DNA of 64,000 bases. It comes from Sepioteuthis lessoniana. Lineage: Eukaryota; Mollusca; Cephalopoda; Myopsida; Loliginidae. Positions 54,578 through 63,872 of this stretch are shown here, in pieces. The notes under the pieces were generated by a model, which did not search any database, was not told where the DNA came from, and worked only from the letters and a program-made list of their open reading frames with translations. Where the stretch lies: the NCBI GenBank assembly GCA_963585895.1, contig OY757911.1:92284514-92348513 (forward strand), read 5' to 3'. The position numbers were made by a program, and so were the translations under genes. How positions within the stretch are numbered: position 1 is the stretch's first letter; every line of letters starts with the position of its first letter.

Positions 54578-54640
54578 GCCCGCTCAGCTACCTGGCACAG
54601 CAAAGCCATAGCTACCGACCACGGCGCCCCGGCAATGCAG

Positions 54641-54905
54641 TCCACGTAACAACTCGCTGTTACGGACTACCCTAGCAATGCAGCATCTAGTCTACGTAAC
54701 GACTCGCTGTTAAGGGCTAGCAACCTGATCTACACCCCCCGGTTAACCCAACGTACTGTCAAAACCGGGATATCGATCTACCGACCACGACGGACTACCC
54801 TAGTAAAGCAGCATCTAGTCCACGTAACGACTCGCTGTTACGGACTACACTAGCAATGCAACAACTAGCTCACTTAACGACTCGCTGTTACGAGCTAGCA
54901 ACCAC
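54641..54905 (+). repeat. Repeats built on 'acgtaacgactcgctgttac'
   Basis: Four units near 54641, 54691, 54819 and 54870, in two pairs spaced 50-51 bp, separated by a segment with 'aaaaccgggatatcgat' that also recurs near 54932. Confidence 0.85.
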
Positions 54906-55210
54906 GACTTGACCATACCAACAAAATGTCAAAACCGGGACATCGATTTACCAGCGACCGACTTCGGCTTTCCGCAACGACTCGACCGACCTCAGCTGCC
55001 CGCGACGACTGTCCAACTGCATCCAACGCCTCAACCGATCCCAGCTTACCAGCATCAAACATCTAGCTGTATCTCCACGATTCGACCTACGCCAGCTACC
55101 CTCGTCGAATATCTACAACGCGACCATACCAGCTAACGACGTAACCCATCCTAGCTGAAGACCACATACAACCGCCACGGACATTTACATACTCGTTTGT
55201 AATTCCGACA

Positions 55211-55216
55211 ATAAAA
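55211..55216 (+). terminator. Polyadenylation signal AATAAA
   Basis: 'gacaataaaatcg', followed within 30 bases by 'cacttttgttgtatc', in the LTR-like block. Confidence 0.5.
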
Positions 55217-55307
55217 TCGTCACTTTTGTTGTATCTATTATCCCGCCTTTGTTCCTTCATTGTCTCCGGCTGACACTACACTCACACGCATTAACCCTTA
55301 ATTTATT

Positions 55308-55338
55308 TGCGGAGTCGACGCGCTTATCGGCTCCGCAA
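55308..55338. repeat. Terminal hairpin of the GC-rich block
   Basis: 'ttgcggag' pairs with 'ctccgcaa' across a 15-base loop at the very end of the block. Confidence 0.65.
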
Positions 55339-55474
55339 CAACATACATGGTGCATTCAATAAGATTCCAGACTTTTTTTGTACAGTCATTTAAAATTGTC
55401 GTATACTCTTGAAAATTCAGTATGTTATTGCTATACATCGTATGAGATGACTGACTTATTTTTATGATTTCAGG

Positions 55475-56180
55475 TTCAAATGAACAGCTACAACAGCAAT
55501 TGGAATACACCCTACTAAAGCCTGATTGTCTCAGCTGGTGAATTTCAAAAATGCAATCTGGACGTGAGGACACTTTAGAAGAACGATATGGAATAAAATT
55601 CTGTTTTAAACTTAGAAAAAATACCACAGGAACGTATAGAATGCTTCAGACTGATTTTGGAGCATCTTGCATGAATCGAACATCAGTTATATGAGTGGCA
55701 TAAGAGATTCAAGTAAGACAGGGAGTCTGTGTGGGATGATGAGAGGTGTGGGAGGAGTAAGGAAGTCAATACACCACAGTTGATTGGCCAAAGGTTAGGG
55801 TTAGGGTTACTATGTTGAGGTTTTAAGGGAGTTCAAGAAGAGATTCCTAGGGAAGAGGCCAGCACTCTTCAAATCGGGTCAGTGGAATTTCCGACAGGAC
55901 AATGCACCAGTCAACAAATCCATCCTTGTCACAGACTATTTGACGAAGATGGGCATCAAGACAGTTCCTCAGCCTCCCATTGTCCAGGCCTTGCTCCCTG
56001 TGAATTTGGTTATTCCCTAAGCTCAGAGGCTGCCGTTATGAGAGAATTGAGGAGATGAAAGAGGCTGTGACACGCTCACACAAGAGGACTTCCATGGGGC
56101 TTTGAAGAAGTTGTTGGAACGGTACAACAAGTGCATTGCAGCCGGAGGAGATTGCTTCGAAGGGAACTTGAGTATTATGT
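55475..56180 (+). pseudogene. Mariner transposase remnant
   Basis: Mariner transposases cut and paste DNA between inverted ends into TA sites. The start MNSYNSNWNTPY (from 55480) is followed by a stop. In shifted frames the DNA-binding region continues: FQKCNL, TLEERYGIKFCFKLRKNTTG, FGASCMNRTSV, YEWHKRF, and DDERCGRSKEVNTPQLIGQ (up to 55790). Then the TTAGGG run interrupts, and the gene resumes with YYVEVLREFKKRF at about 55809 and GQWNFRQDNAPV at 55880. The first catalytic aspartate region is deleted, the second (QDN) is present, and at the third position (CDF in the family) the codon is GAA (glutamate), followed by a one-base loss. The end ERYNKCIAAGGD is recognisable. Confidence 0.85.
55793..55808 (+). 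repeat. Telomere-type repeat (GGTTAGGGTTAGGGTT)
   Basis: 16 bases of TTAGGG periodicity placed exactly between the two surviving halves of the transposase gene. Confidence 0.9.
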
Positions 56181-56237
56181 GTGTACTATCAATAAAAGTG
56201 CCCTTATTAATGATCCTCGTACATACACAATTTTATG

Positions 56238-56337
56238 TATATATATATATATATATTGAAATTTTTTAAATGATATACTATTGTTTACTGCTTATATTTC
56301 ATTAGTCTTGAATGTGATCACATTGTGTGAAAAATAA

Positions 56338-56403
<66 letters not shown>

Positions 56404-56410
56404 TATATAA
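56238..56410. repeat. TA microsatellites flanking 85 bp
   Basis: Short TA run at 56238-56256 and a long one at about 56340-56410. Confidence 0.9.
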
Positions 56411-56825
56411 TCCACCAAAACAAAAACAAAAACAGCAAATTTTCAAGTAGTTGTTCTTTTATTTCAGGAATAGAATGTTTACTATAAAAGTTGATTACAG
56501 CCTCAACAGGTGTGATCGAAGTTGTTTACTCATAACAATTATCACCTATTTCTAAATCATTGTAATGAAAAATGAATTATTTATAGTTTGGACAGATATG
56601 TTTCTTCTGAACATTGTTTGAAAAAAAAAAAACGTCTTCACACAAAACAATGTAATATTGACTGCAACGTGGTCGGCAAAAGGGTAAAATTACATTATTT
56701 AGTCACAGTGGACACCAGTCATAGAAAAATAATACTGTTAAGAATTTAAATCGCATTCACAAAAGATTAGGTTCAACACAATATTTGTCAACAGATTGGA
56801 ACCAATTTCTCTGGGGAAAGCCCTG
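56411..56825. other. No recognisable gene or repeat
   Basis: AT-rich with an A run near 56621. Confidence 0.45.
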
Positions 56826-57035
56826 TGGCGTAATGGCTGACGTTCTGGACTACATTATATTTTGCTATTTCGATCACGAGTCACCATATTAAGTTCATAT
56901 TCAAACTAATATAATTGGGAAAGAGTATTTGTCCCCCTTACATAAGGTTAAATAGAACCACTTACAAGTATAGTATATTCTTCCACAAGGATGTTCTTGA
57001 CGTTAAATAACACACGAAGAGTGACATAACATTAA
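56826..57035 (+). mobile_element. SINE-A
   Basis: Head 'ccctgtggcgtaatggctga' with a diverged B box 'tttcgatcacgagtcac', body 'attgggaaagagtatttgtc' and 'aaggttaaatagaacca', tail 'ttgacgttaaataacacacg'. Confidence 0.7.
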
Positions 57036-57136
57036 ATAAAGAAATTGAACCTATTTCTGTCAATTGTAATGACTAGGCATATGTCTGAAAACTAGTGGTT
57101 ATAAATTAATAGAAATGAAATATGGATCTGTTCCCC

Positions 57137-57735
57137 TTATCATCATCATCATCATCATGTCGTGCCGCTAGCATGGATATCCCTGACTCTCTCTCGCCAC
57201 TTCTCCCTATCATTCATCGCCTCTGGCAGGTCTCCTGTATCCTCACATAGCTGCTGTATGTATGTACGAACTGGTCGTCCTGATTTTGCTAGGCCATATT
57301 CGGGGGTCCATAGGAGTACATCACTTATGAGCTCGTCCTTGCTTCTCCAGCAGTGTCCTGCATGTCTGGTTCGTCTAGCTTGGACAGTTTTCGTGATACG
57401 AGGCAGGTGGTCGTATAGTTGGCGCCTTGTGGGGTGTTGTCGCTAGGACTTGTTCAATATTGCTCGAAACATTCTTGTGTAATTGCCGTCTAGCTTCTTC
57501 TCCAGCCGTTTAGTTAGCGTCCAAGTAGTGCATCCATACAGCAGTTTCGACTCGACCGCTGCCTGGAAGAAACTGCGTTTAATTTTATCTGTCAGGTCTG
57601 GTTTCCATATGATCGAAAGCCTATCGATAGCTTTCCATGCCTTCGTTAGCCGTGTGACGATGTCTTTTTCGGTTGATGAGACGCTGCTTCCTATGTTGGT
57701 GAATTTGTCTACCAGTTTCAGAGAGGTTCCCCTTA
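57137..57735 (-). pseudogene. EN-type LINE 3' end copy
   Basis: Minus strand, 3' end at (ATC)n 57137-57157. It contains the terminal AMNDREKWRERV region, KAR--RTYIQQLC with a short deletion (the region corresponding to 'gggctacatccc' is missing near 57230), the WRSKDELISDVLLW segment, ILNKS and KLDGNYTRM, and a Gln codon in place of the usual Met-Lys before SFFQ. It extends to the segment before KRSFFQ and is 5'-truncated at 57735. Confidence 0.8.
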
Positions 57736-58109
57736 TAATAGATAGTTTATAGGAAAAAAAGCAAAAATATTCTCAATGAGAGATATTGATTTGATATAAA
57801 TTATTGCAAATTTATACTTGAGCTTACAGAAATTTGGGGGATTTATGTAGAAATGAGTGGTCATCAGTTTAATATTTAATTTAATTTCGTTTCTTTCATT
57901 GAGCTAATCCTACTTTACCCTGAATACACTCGTACGATCACCTTCCATCCCGGCTTGCATGAAGATGTCTCGTGTTCTCTATAGGCTGAACTATTGCTGA
58001 ATAACGAATGGTATTTACAATATCTAAGAATTCTCATCGAGAGATAGACTTGATGTTGCAATATCTACAAGTAGATAAAAGGATTACTTCCTCCGGGTTG
58101 GAGCAACTC

Positions 58110-58240
58110 GGTTCGACTTTCTTTGCCACGTGTGAAAATAGAGATGTGTTCTTCTTGTATCCTATTGGTTCTCTGTCATCTTGGACGTGGCCAATCTGCT
58201 TCTGTTTCTTTGTCACGCGTGAAAATAGAGACGTATTTTG
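58110..58240 (+). repeat. Repeated 'cacgtgtgaaaatagagacg' motif
   Basis: Near-identical copies at 58130 and 58210 here, and at 60143, each preceded by a T-rich stretch and followed by 'tgtt' or 'tatt'. The unit is about 80 bp in the first pair. Confidence 0.6.
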
Positions 58241-58317
58241 ACTACTGGTAATTGTTCAAGATTTGGCACCTCGAGTGGTGCAGTAGTTAGCGAGCAAGTT
58301 TGGTAAACAATATTCAG

Positions 58318-58387
58318 GGGAAGGGTTATGGCACATCAACCTTTGCGTGTTATTCAATTCAAAATTATATATATATATATATATACA
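58318..58387 (-). repeat. Family-D tail beside a TA run
   Basis: 'ttatggcacatcaacctttg' then 'tgttattcaattcaaaatta' followed by TA units (58367-58385). Confidence 0.55.
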
Positions 58388-58436
58388 TATATGTATATCA
58401 TTTTAAGCAAATAGTCTGTGAATATTATAAATTAAA

Positions 58437-58768
58437 TTACCATGACCAGAGAATCCGGTAAACACTTGCGCATGACATATGAAACCACTGGACAGTTGTT
58501 TCGATCTTATTAGGTCTCATCAGCAGTGTATACCGTGTTTTCAGTCACTGAATGCAGAGACCACTGAATGCAGAGCCGAAATTCTACCACTGACCTACTG
58601 GTCCACATCTCACATCAGCGACGCCAAATTAACTAGTCATGGCAACAGATCACACAGGGGAGATCACGGTGTACACTGCTGATGAGACCTAATAAGGTCG
58701 AAACTACTATCTACTGGTTCTGTATGTCGTGCGCAAGTGCTTGTCGGATTTTCTGGTCATGTTAATTC
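58437..58768. mobile_element. Foldback element, about 97-bp inverted arms
   Basis: The left arm (58437-58537) begins 'ttaccatgaccagagaatcc' and ends 'cagcagtgtataccgtg'. The right arm (58668-58768) is its inverted copy at roughly 80-85% identity ('cacggtgtacactgctgatg' to 'tctggtcatgttaa'). The spacer of about 130 bp has a short internal repeat 'actgaatgcagag'. No open frame. It is a MITE or foldback transposon of unknown superfamily, with AT-rich flanks and a possible 'ttaa' or 'aatt' target. Confidence 0.85.
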
Positions 58769-58839
58769 ACTCTATAATATAATTCTTCTACATAAAAAAA
58801 GAAATGTACAGTCTGTAAATAGTTTTATTTTTAAACGAA

Positions 58840-59060
58840 TTGTGACAGCTCATTTGATTGTACATAGTTAAATGGTTTCACGTATTCTTACCTAACGTTA
58901 ACAATAGAATTTAATATAGATTGATTGTTTAAGCACAGTTAATTGATTACCAATATACCAACCTATCGCTAACATTTCTATTTTATATAGATCATTTGTT
59001 TGCACATAGTTAAATGGTTACAATTACTGCTCACACTAATAAATCTATTCAATATTAATC
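58840..59060 (-). repeat. Family-D internal units
   Basis: Four diverged units such as 'tgtacatagttaaatggttt' and 'tttgcacatagttaaatggt', without head or tail. Confidence 0.55.
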
Positions 59061-59249
59061 ATTGCTTTGCCCACAGTGGTTTTATTTAACCAATAAGAGG
59101 GCATATAAGAGGGTTCATGCCTTACCCAAGAGTATAAATCCGAAACTGAACGGAACAGAGCAACTGAAATTCGAACATGCTTACTACGATACCGCAGTCC
59201 AGCACGTTAGCCACTATGATTCCCATTTACATCTGATATGAATAATTTG

Positions 59250-59475
59250 TGGTTTGGGTTCTTTGTTTAATGGCATATCAACCTGGTGCAGGTTATTTAA
59301 TGCCAAAGCTATCCTTCAAGGAGAACAGTAGTAGTACAGTTTAACCCATATCTATGAGGGTTCATGTCTTTCCGATGAGTATTTGTACGAAAATGAACGT
59401 AATTGCGCGACTGGGGTTCGAACTCGCTTACTAAGATTCCACAGTTCAGCTCTTTACCCATTTCCCCATGAGGGC
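59250..59475 (-). mobile_element. SINE-A, near complete
   Basis: Tail 'tttaatggcatatcaacctg' on the left, body 'gagggttcatgtctttccga', B box complement 'gggttcgaactcgcttacta' and head 'ccatgagggcacccc' on the right. Confidence 0.8.
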
Positions 59476-59618
59476 ACCCCAAATGATTTTTAACGTTTCT
59501 ATCATACTCATAGATGGGACCCTAACAGTTACTAGCAGTCTGGTTCAGAATGGACATGGAAGTGATATCATTAAATTGGTAATGCAGAACTACGGAACTA
59601 GATACTCACCATCAGATT
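59476..59618 (-). repeat. Family-D repeat, part before SINE-B
   Basis: Reverse-complement middle blocks 'catagatgggaccctaacag' and 'agatactcaccatcagatt'. The last 8 bases ATCAGATT (59611-59618) are repeated after the SINE. Confidence 0.7.
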
Positions 59619-59898
59619 GGTGTAGTCGTTATCGTCGTAGGAAATGGACACGGCGACACGAGTTCAAATCCTGGACGAGACTGATTGCATTTCACATAAC
59701 ACTAATACCCTTGGGAAAGGTATGAATCCAATTATTCTCCCTCCAGCTATGGGTAAATTGTAGGAGAGACTAGGTTCTTCAGCCTTGGTTAGGCAACTAG
59801 TCTAGGAGAAGGAAAACTCTGAATTCAAACCTGTTAAATTCCGCTTAAAAATTGACCTTGTGTCATTTCCTGCCCGAGCGGAGGGGTTGGTAAATAGT
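59619..59898 (+). mobile_element. SINE-B inserted in family D, 8-bp TSD
   Basis: A 280-bp copy flanked by ATCAGATT (59611-59618 and 59899-59906). B box 'gagttcaaatcctggacg', body 'cccttgggaaaggtatgaat', 'ggttaggcaactagtctagg', end 'gcggaggggttggtaaatag'. Confidence 0.85.
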
Positions 59899-60000
59899 AT
59901 CAGATTTTCTTACAAAAAAAAAACGACGATTTTTCTGGTGGGGGTGCCTTAATCCACCGTAGAGGATATATTCAGCGTATTCTACATCCCGTCAAGAGTG
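59899..60000 (-). repeat. Family-D head, after SINE-B
   Basis: It resumes with the TSD, then an A run, 'ggtgggggtgcctta' and 'cagcgtattctacatcccgt' (head complement). Confidence 0.7.
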
Positions 60001-60824
60001 TGGACATGCTTGAAGCTTGTCTACGAAATCAAATTTATGGAAAGCAGGAAACGTTTGTTTAAACATTGAGAATTTGGACAGGCTGGATTGACTGAATAAC
60101 TATTCGCTGTGATCGCCAATTGGTTAGAGTTTTTTTCTTCTCACGTGTGAAAATAGAGACGTGTTTTGCTTACCTTCACTTGGTTCACTGACCTCTTGAC
60201 AGACTGTATCTTTCTGGTCGTTTTACTTTGATTGTCACATGTGAATGTAGATTCCATTCTGGAGCACTGGCTTGGGGACAGTTTTTGTGCGACTGTTTGA
60301 ACGTGCTTGGTATGAACATAATGTCAACTATTTATGTTCGAGCAACTTATGTAGCACAGTGGTAAGAGGAGCAGATTTAACAGGCTATGGTTAGTGAGTT
60401 TTATTCTCCTGTCCTTATTCTAAATTCTGTTAAACTTAATAAATGACTACTTCGCTGAAATCGGTCGAGTAAGTAACGGAGCTTTTCTTTATTTTTCAAG
60501 TCGGCAATCTTGATTGAAAGTTAATTTATGACTGTTGAACTTATACCAGGTTGGACAATATCCAGCTTATGAATCCCAGTGAGAGTTAAGATTTATCGAA
60601 GCGGTCTTAAATTATTGCAAGTTTGTTTGGTTAAATGTCTTATTGAAATGAACTTGAAATCACATTTTGTCAAAATTTAGGACAATGCGGTAAAAAGTTA
60701 CCACGTTAAAACACTGTTAGGATAATAAAATTTTATCTCAAGCAGAAGCTGATGTTTAGAATACTCCGATTGTTAGACACCTTCCCCACAACAAAAAGGA
60801 GATGTCTTTGACTCTAGAATATAT
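60001..60824. other. No recognisable gene; one copy of the CACGTG motif unit
   Basis: The 'cacgtgtgaaaatagagacg' unit lies at 60143-60162. Otherwise no feature. Confidence 0.5.
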
Positions 60825-61140
60825 CTGGGGGTGAGGATCAAATTATGGGGATTTGTGGAGTACCCATTCATTGTTATTTCTCCCAGAGATAGCCCATTCG
60901 GCTAGGGCTTTAGAATATGCTGTTTGCATCTCTGCAGAGGGGAAAGACCCCTCCAACGAGTATCCTGGATATTACACTAAACAATCTGATGATGAGGTTT
61001 CAATAGTGCTAGAGCTTTGGGGAATGCTTTCGCTCTGGCCTGGAGTGGTAGCACCTGATAGAGCCCTATCTTTGGGTAGAATAGAACTAAACTGCTTTGA
61101 TTGAGAGAAGACTGTTTTTGCATTTAAACTGGGTATTTAC
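60825..61140 (+). repeat. Family-D repeat preceded by a middle fragment
   Basis: 60830-60885 is a separate middle fragment ('gagtacccattcattgttat'). A copy with head ('cggctagggctttagaatat', 60898) and middle follows, with part of an internal unit. Confidence 0.75.
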
Positions 61141-61251
61141 GCTAAATTGAATTGTTCAAAATAGAACGGTTTTGACATTTAAACTGCGTACTTATAATGC
61201 TAAACTGAGTTATCTGAAATAAAGCTATTTTTACATTTAACTCGATGTATT

Positions 61252-61705
61252 GCCCAGTCGACTGAGGCTGTAGAATACACCGACTGCTTCTCTGCAGAGG
61301 GGTAACAACCCTCTCCCTTATCGAGTGTCTGTATATGATCCTAAACCATCTGATGGTGAGGTTCCAGTAATACTGGAGCTTAAGAGAATGCAGAGTACCC
61401 CTTCGTTGTCATCGCTTCCAGGTCCACTCTGGCCCGGAGTGGTAATACCTGATGACGTTCCATAAAAGGGTCAAATAGAACTAAACTGCGTACTTATACT
61501 AAACAGAATTGCTTGAAATAGAACTGTTTTGAAATTCAAACTCAGTACTTTTGCTAAACTGAATTGTTCGAAATGGAACTGTTTTTGAATGCTAAGCTGA
61601 ATTGTTTGAAATAGAACCGTTTGTTTGCATGAAAATAGATTTAGCATTAAATAACCTACAAAGGATGATATGCCATAAAATCCAAACAAAACAACAAACA
61701 AACAA
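61252..61705 (+). repeat. Family-D repeat, complete
   Basis: Head with the stem 'cagtcg' and 'cgactg', middle, four internal units ('gcgtacttatactaaacaga' and so on) and the tail 'aggatgatatgccataaaat', ending in CAAA/CAAAC units. Confidence 0.85.
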
Positions 61706-62118
61706 ACAAACAAAACACCCCCAGGGAAACTGAGTGGTAGTAATTGTTAAGTTTCCATCTATGAGTCAAAAGCAGATGGTTAAAGTTAATCCCATTCAAT
61801 TGGAATACGACATGCCATAAAACTGTAAATTATATGATTTAAGAATAGTTACTTGAAGCGCTTATAGTTTTCGAAGGATGAGTATAAGATTATTGAAAAC
61901 ATGGAACTGTATGCAAACAAATTATTATTCTTAGACGGAAATAATTACTTTCAGCCATATGATAATTAGTATTAGATAGAAATACTTGAAACCATACAGC
62001 TTTGGAAAAATTATATGTATTAGATAAGAATACATGATATTAAAAAATCACACAAAACAAATGCACAAAAATGTAAATATACAATGACATTAAATCTTAC
62101 ACTCTAGGTATAAAAAAA

Positions 62119-62120
<2 letters not shown>
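61706..62120. other. AT-rich spacer with family-D-like units
   Basis: Weak matches to internal units near 61900-62000 ('gaaccatacagctttgg'). No gene. Confidence 0.4.

Positions 62121-62167
<47 letters not shown>
62121..62167. repeat. TA microsatellite
   Basis: About 23 TA units. Confidence 0.95.
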
Positions 62168-62169
<2 letters not shown>

Positions 62170-62291
62170 GTTAATATCAATCAAGTAATCAATTAGACGT
62201 GGGTTTTCAGGTTTTTCATGACCCACAGACTGTGGAAAGCAAAGTACAATTCTGGTTGACTGGTCATCATTTCATTAATTTTATCAAATGC

Positions 62292-62520
62292 AACAAAGTT
62301 GACTCTGAGAAAACCTGATAGTATTAACAGTTCATAATGCTTCATCTAAAAATTAACACTAGCTACAAGGTTTAAATGCAAGAGGAATAAGATGAAAACT
62401 ACTAGTCAAAAATAAGAAACAAATACCAGTATTTTATAAAAAAAACTAGGTACTGTAACACACGAAAAGGGACTGACACTTTCAACAAAGTTGACATTGA
62501 GAAGACCTGATAGAATTAGT
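62292..62520 (+). repeat. Unknown repeat with direct 30-bp ends; inverted relative at 63.7 kb
   Basis: 'caacaaagttgac' plus 'gagaaaacctgatag' occurs at 62292 and, slightly changed, at 62484. The sequence between (62337-62463) is found inverted at 63734-63872 ('gactagtagttttctcgtat', 'ttagatgaagtattatgaac'). Not assigned to a known class. Confidence 0.65.
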
Positions 62521-62984
62521 CTTTAAGAATGATTGGTGGGAATTTCTGCAATCAGGGCTGCCAACATAAAGAAAAACAGTTTCATTACTTTTTAAACACC
62601 TTCTACGTGAAAGTTTTTAAAAATGTCTTACTCTCTTTTCATAGCCTCTTACACCCATGACCCGTGTTATTGTTGCTACTTCTTCACCCACAAATCAAAA
62701 ACCATCATTGTGATCGTTAGTTGGGGACTTCGGATGATATAGAACAGGTTGAGAAAATCCAAATGTAAGCAATGTGAGTTGAAAAGATCTCTAGCGTTGC
62801 GGTTATCTCGAAGAAAATTGACAGAGACGAAGCGACAATGGCAAGAAAAAGAGATCATAACGAGATGCGATTGTAAAGGAAAACTCAGATAAGTTATAGA
62901 AAAATTCCTTTCACTTTATGGCCAGTGTTGCACTTCCTTGGAGATCGTTCTAAAAAACGGAAAGTGCGTGATTTAGTATTTTCA
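62521..62984. other. No recognisable gene or repeat
   Basis: AT-rich; a 60-codon minus-strand frame without a domain. Confidence 0.45.
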
Positions 62985-63050
62985 AGGTTTGGCTTGGTAA
63001 ATTGATATACAAGCATATCAATCCTTACAGGTTAATTAATGCCAACTTCT

Positions 63051-63130
<80 letters not shown>

Positions 63131-63590
63131 TTTGGAAGCGAATCGTTTGAAGATAACTTTATATCGAAACGAGTTAGAACTCCTTTGTTTACATACAGTT
63201 TAAATGGTTTCAAGTATTGCTGTCTCAGTGTAATTGACCCACAACCAGCATCTTTTTGAATCTTTAAGATAAAATAGGTATATGTTTGAGTACTTGTTTG
63301 GCACGAGAGTAATTTGAAGTATACGGCCGGGACAGTCTGATAGGTGCCAAGGCTTGACATAACCAGCTGGTTGATCGGATCTAGCTTTTCGAACCGTCTG
63401 TCAAGCTCAATAAGGGGCTTATTGGAGTTTTGCAAGTTTGCCGGATCAAGGAAAGCTCAGTCAAAGGGATTTCTTCCTGAAGCATTACGAGTCACACCCC
63501 CCCGGACAACAGGCAGCATCGTTGGGTAGTGGGTCTTACCCTTCTGTAAAGGTACTTTCGACGTAATTTACAGCGCCCGCCGACAAATCA
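62985..63590 (-). repeat. Family-D repeat with TA/TG run and an insert
   Basis: Minus strand: tail (63015-63055) leading into TA (63053-63098) and TG (63099-63129) runs, internal units to 63245, then about 250 bp of GC-richer sequence that other copies lack (63250-63500), then a diverged head (63505-63590; 'gtaaattacgtcgaaagtac' on the minus strand). Confidence 0.6.
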
Positions 63591-63704
63591 ATTAAGAAAA
63601 GACCTATGATTTGACAAGTTGTAGCCTACTCACAGAGGGAGTTCGGTTTCACTAGCCCATCAATTAAGATCGTGATTTATTGCTCCTCTGGAAATTGTCT
63701 GACC

Positions 63705-63872
63705 CTTTTTAAATGTTCTGCACTCTTGTGTGTGACAGTACCTAGTTTTTGAGAAAACACTGGCTTTTGTTATTCATTTTTGACTAGTAGTTTTCTCGTA
63801 TTCCTCTTGCTTTTAAACCTAGTCGTAAGTATTAACATGTATTAATTTTTTAGATGAAGTATTATGAACCGT
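63705..63872 (-). repeat. Inverted relative of the 62.3-kb repeat
   Basis: Reverse complement of 62337-62490 with scattered differences: 'gacagtacctagtttttgag', 'tttttgactagtagttttct' and 'attcctcttgcttttaaacc'. Confidence 0.75.

Larger units (their letters stand above)
53176..55340 (+). mobile_element. Candidate solo LTR, about 2.15 kb, GC-rich
   Basis: The block is sharply distinct in base composition from its flanks. It starts TGTAAC and ends GCAACA. It has a TATA box (TATATAAAA, near 53495-53504) about 25 bp upstream of a repeated unit, and a polyadenylation signal AATAAA (55211-55216) followed by a T/GT-rich stretch. Inside are two modules of 345 and 326 bp, a 47-bp tandem repeat and a 50-51-bp repeat family. 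No gag or pol frame is present. A promoter and a poly-A signal without coding sequence suggest a solitary LTR. A convincing flanking duplication was not found ('aacata' at 53179 and 55340 is possible but ambiguous). Confidence 0.5.
55346..56219 (+). mobile_element. Mariner element with a large internal deletion
   Basis: An 874-bp element flanked by TA (55344-55345 and 56220-56221). Its inverted ends are 'catggtgcattcaataag' on the left and 'cttattaatgatcctcg' on the right. It contains both ends of a mariner transposase gene but lacks the middle. At the join is a telomere-type run, TTAGGG twice and a partial unit (55793-55808). A full mariner is normally about 1.3 kb. It cannot move on its own, but its ends might still be cut by a transposase supplied elsewhere. 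Confidence 0.85.

Noticed and set aside
54909-55136. 75-codon proline/glutamine/threonine-rich frame in the LTR-like block
   Set aside because: Lies in repeat-derived sequence with no homology that I recognise; probably chance opening in GC-rich DNA.
53179-55345. 6-bp target duplication 'aacata' around the LTR-like block
   Set aside because: The same 'aacata' also precedes the mariner end at 49883, so it may belong to the mariner flank; the duplication is ambiguous.
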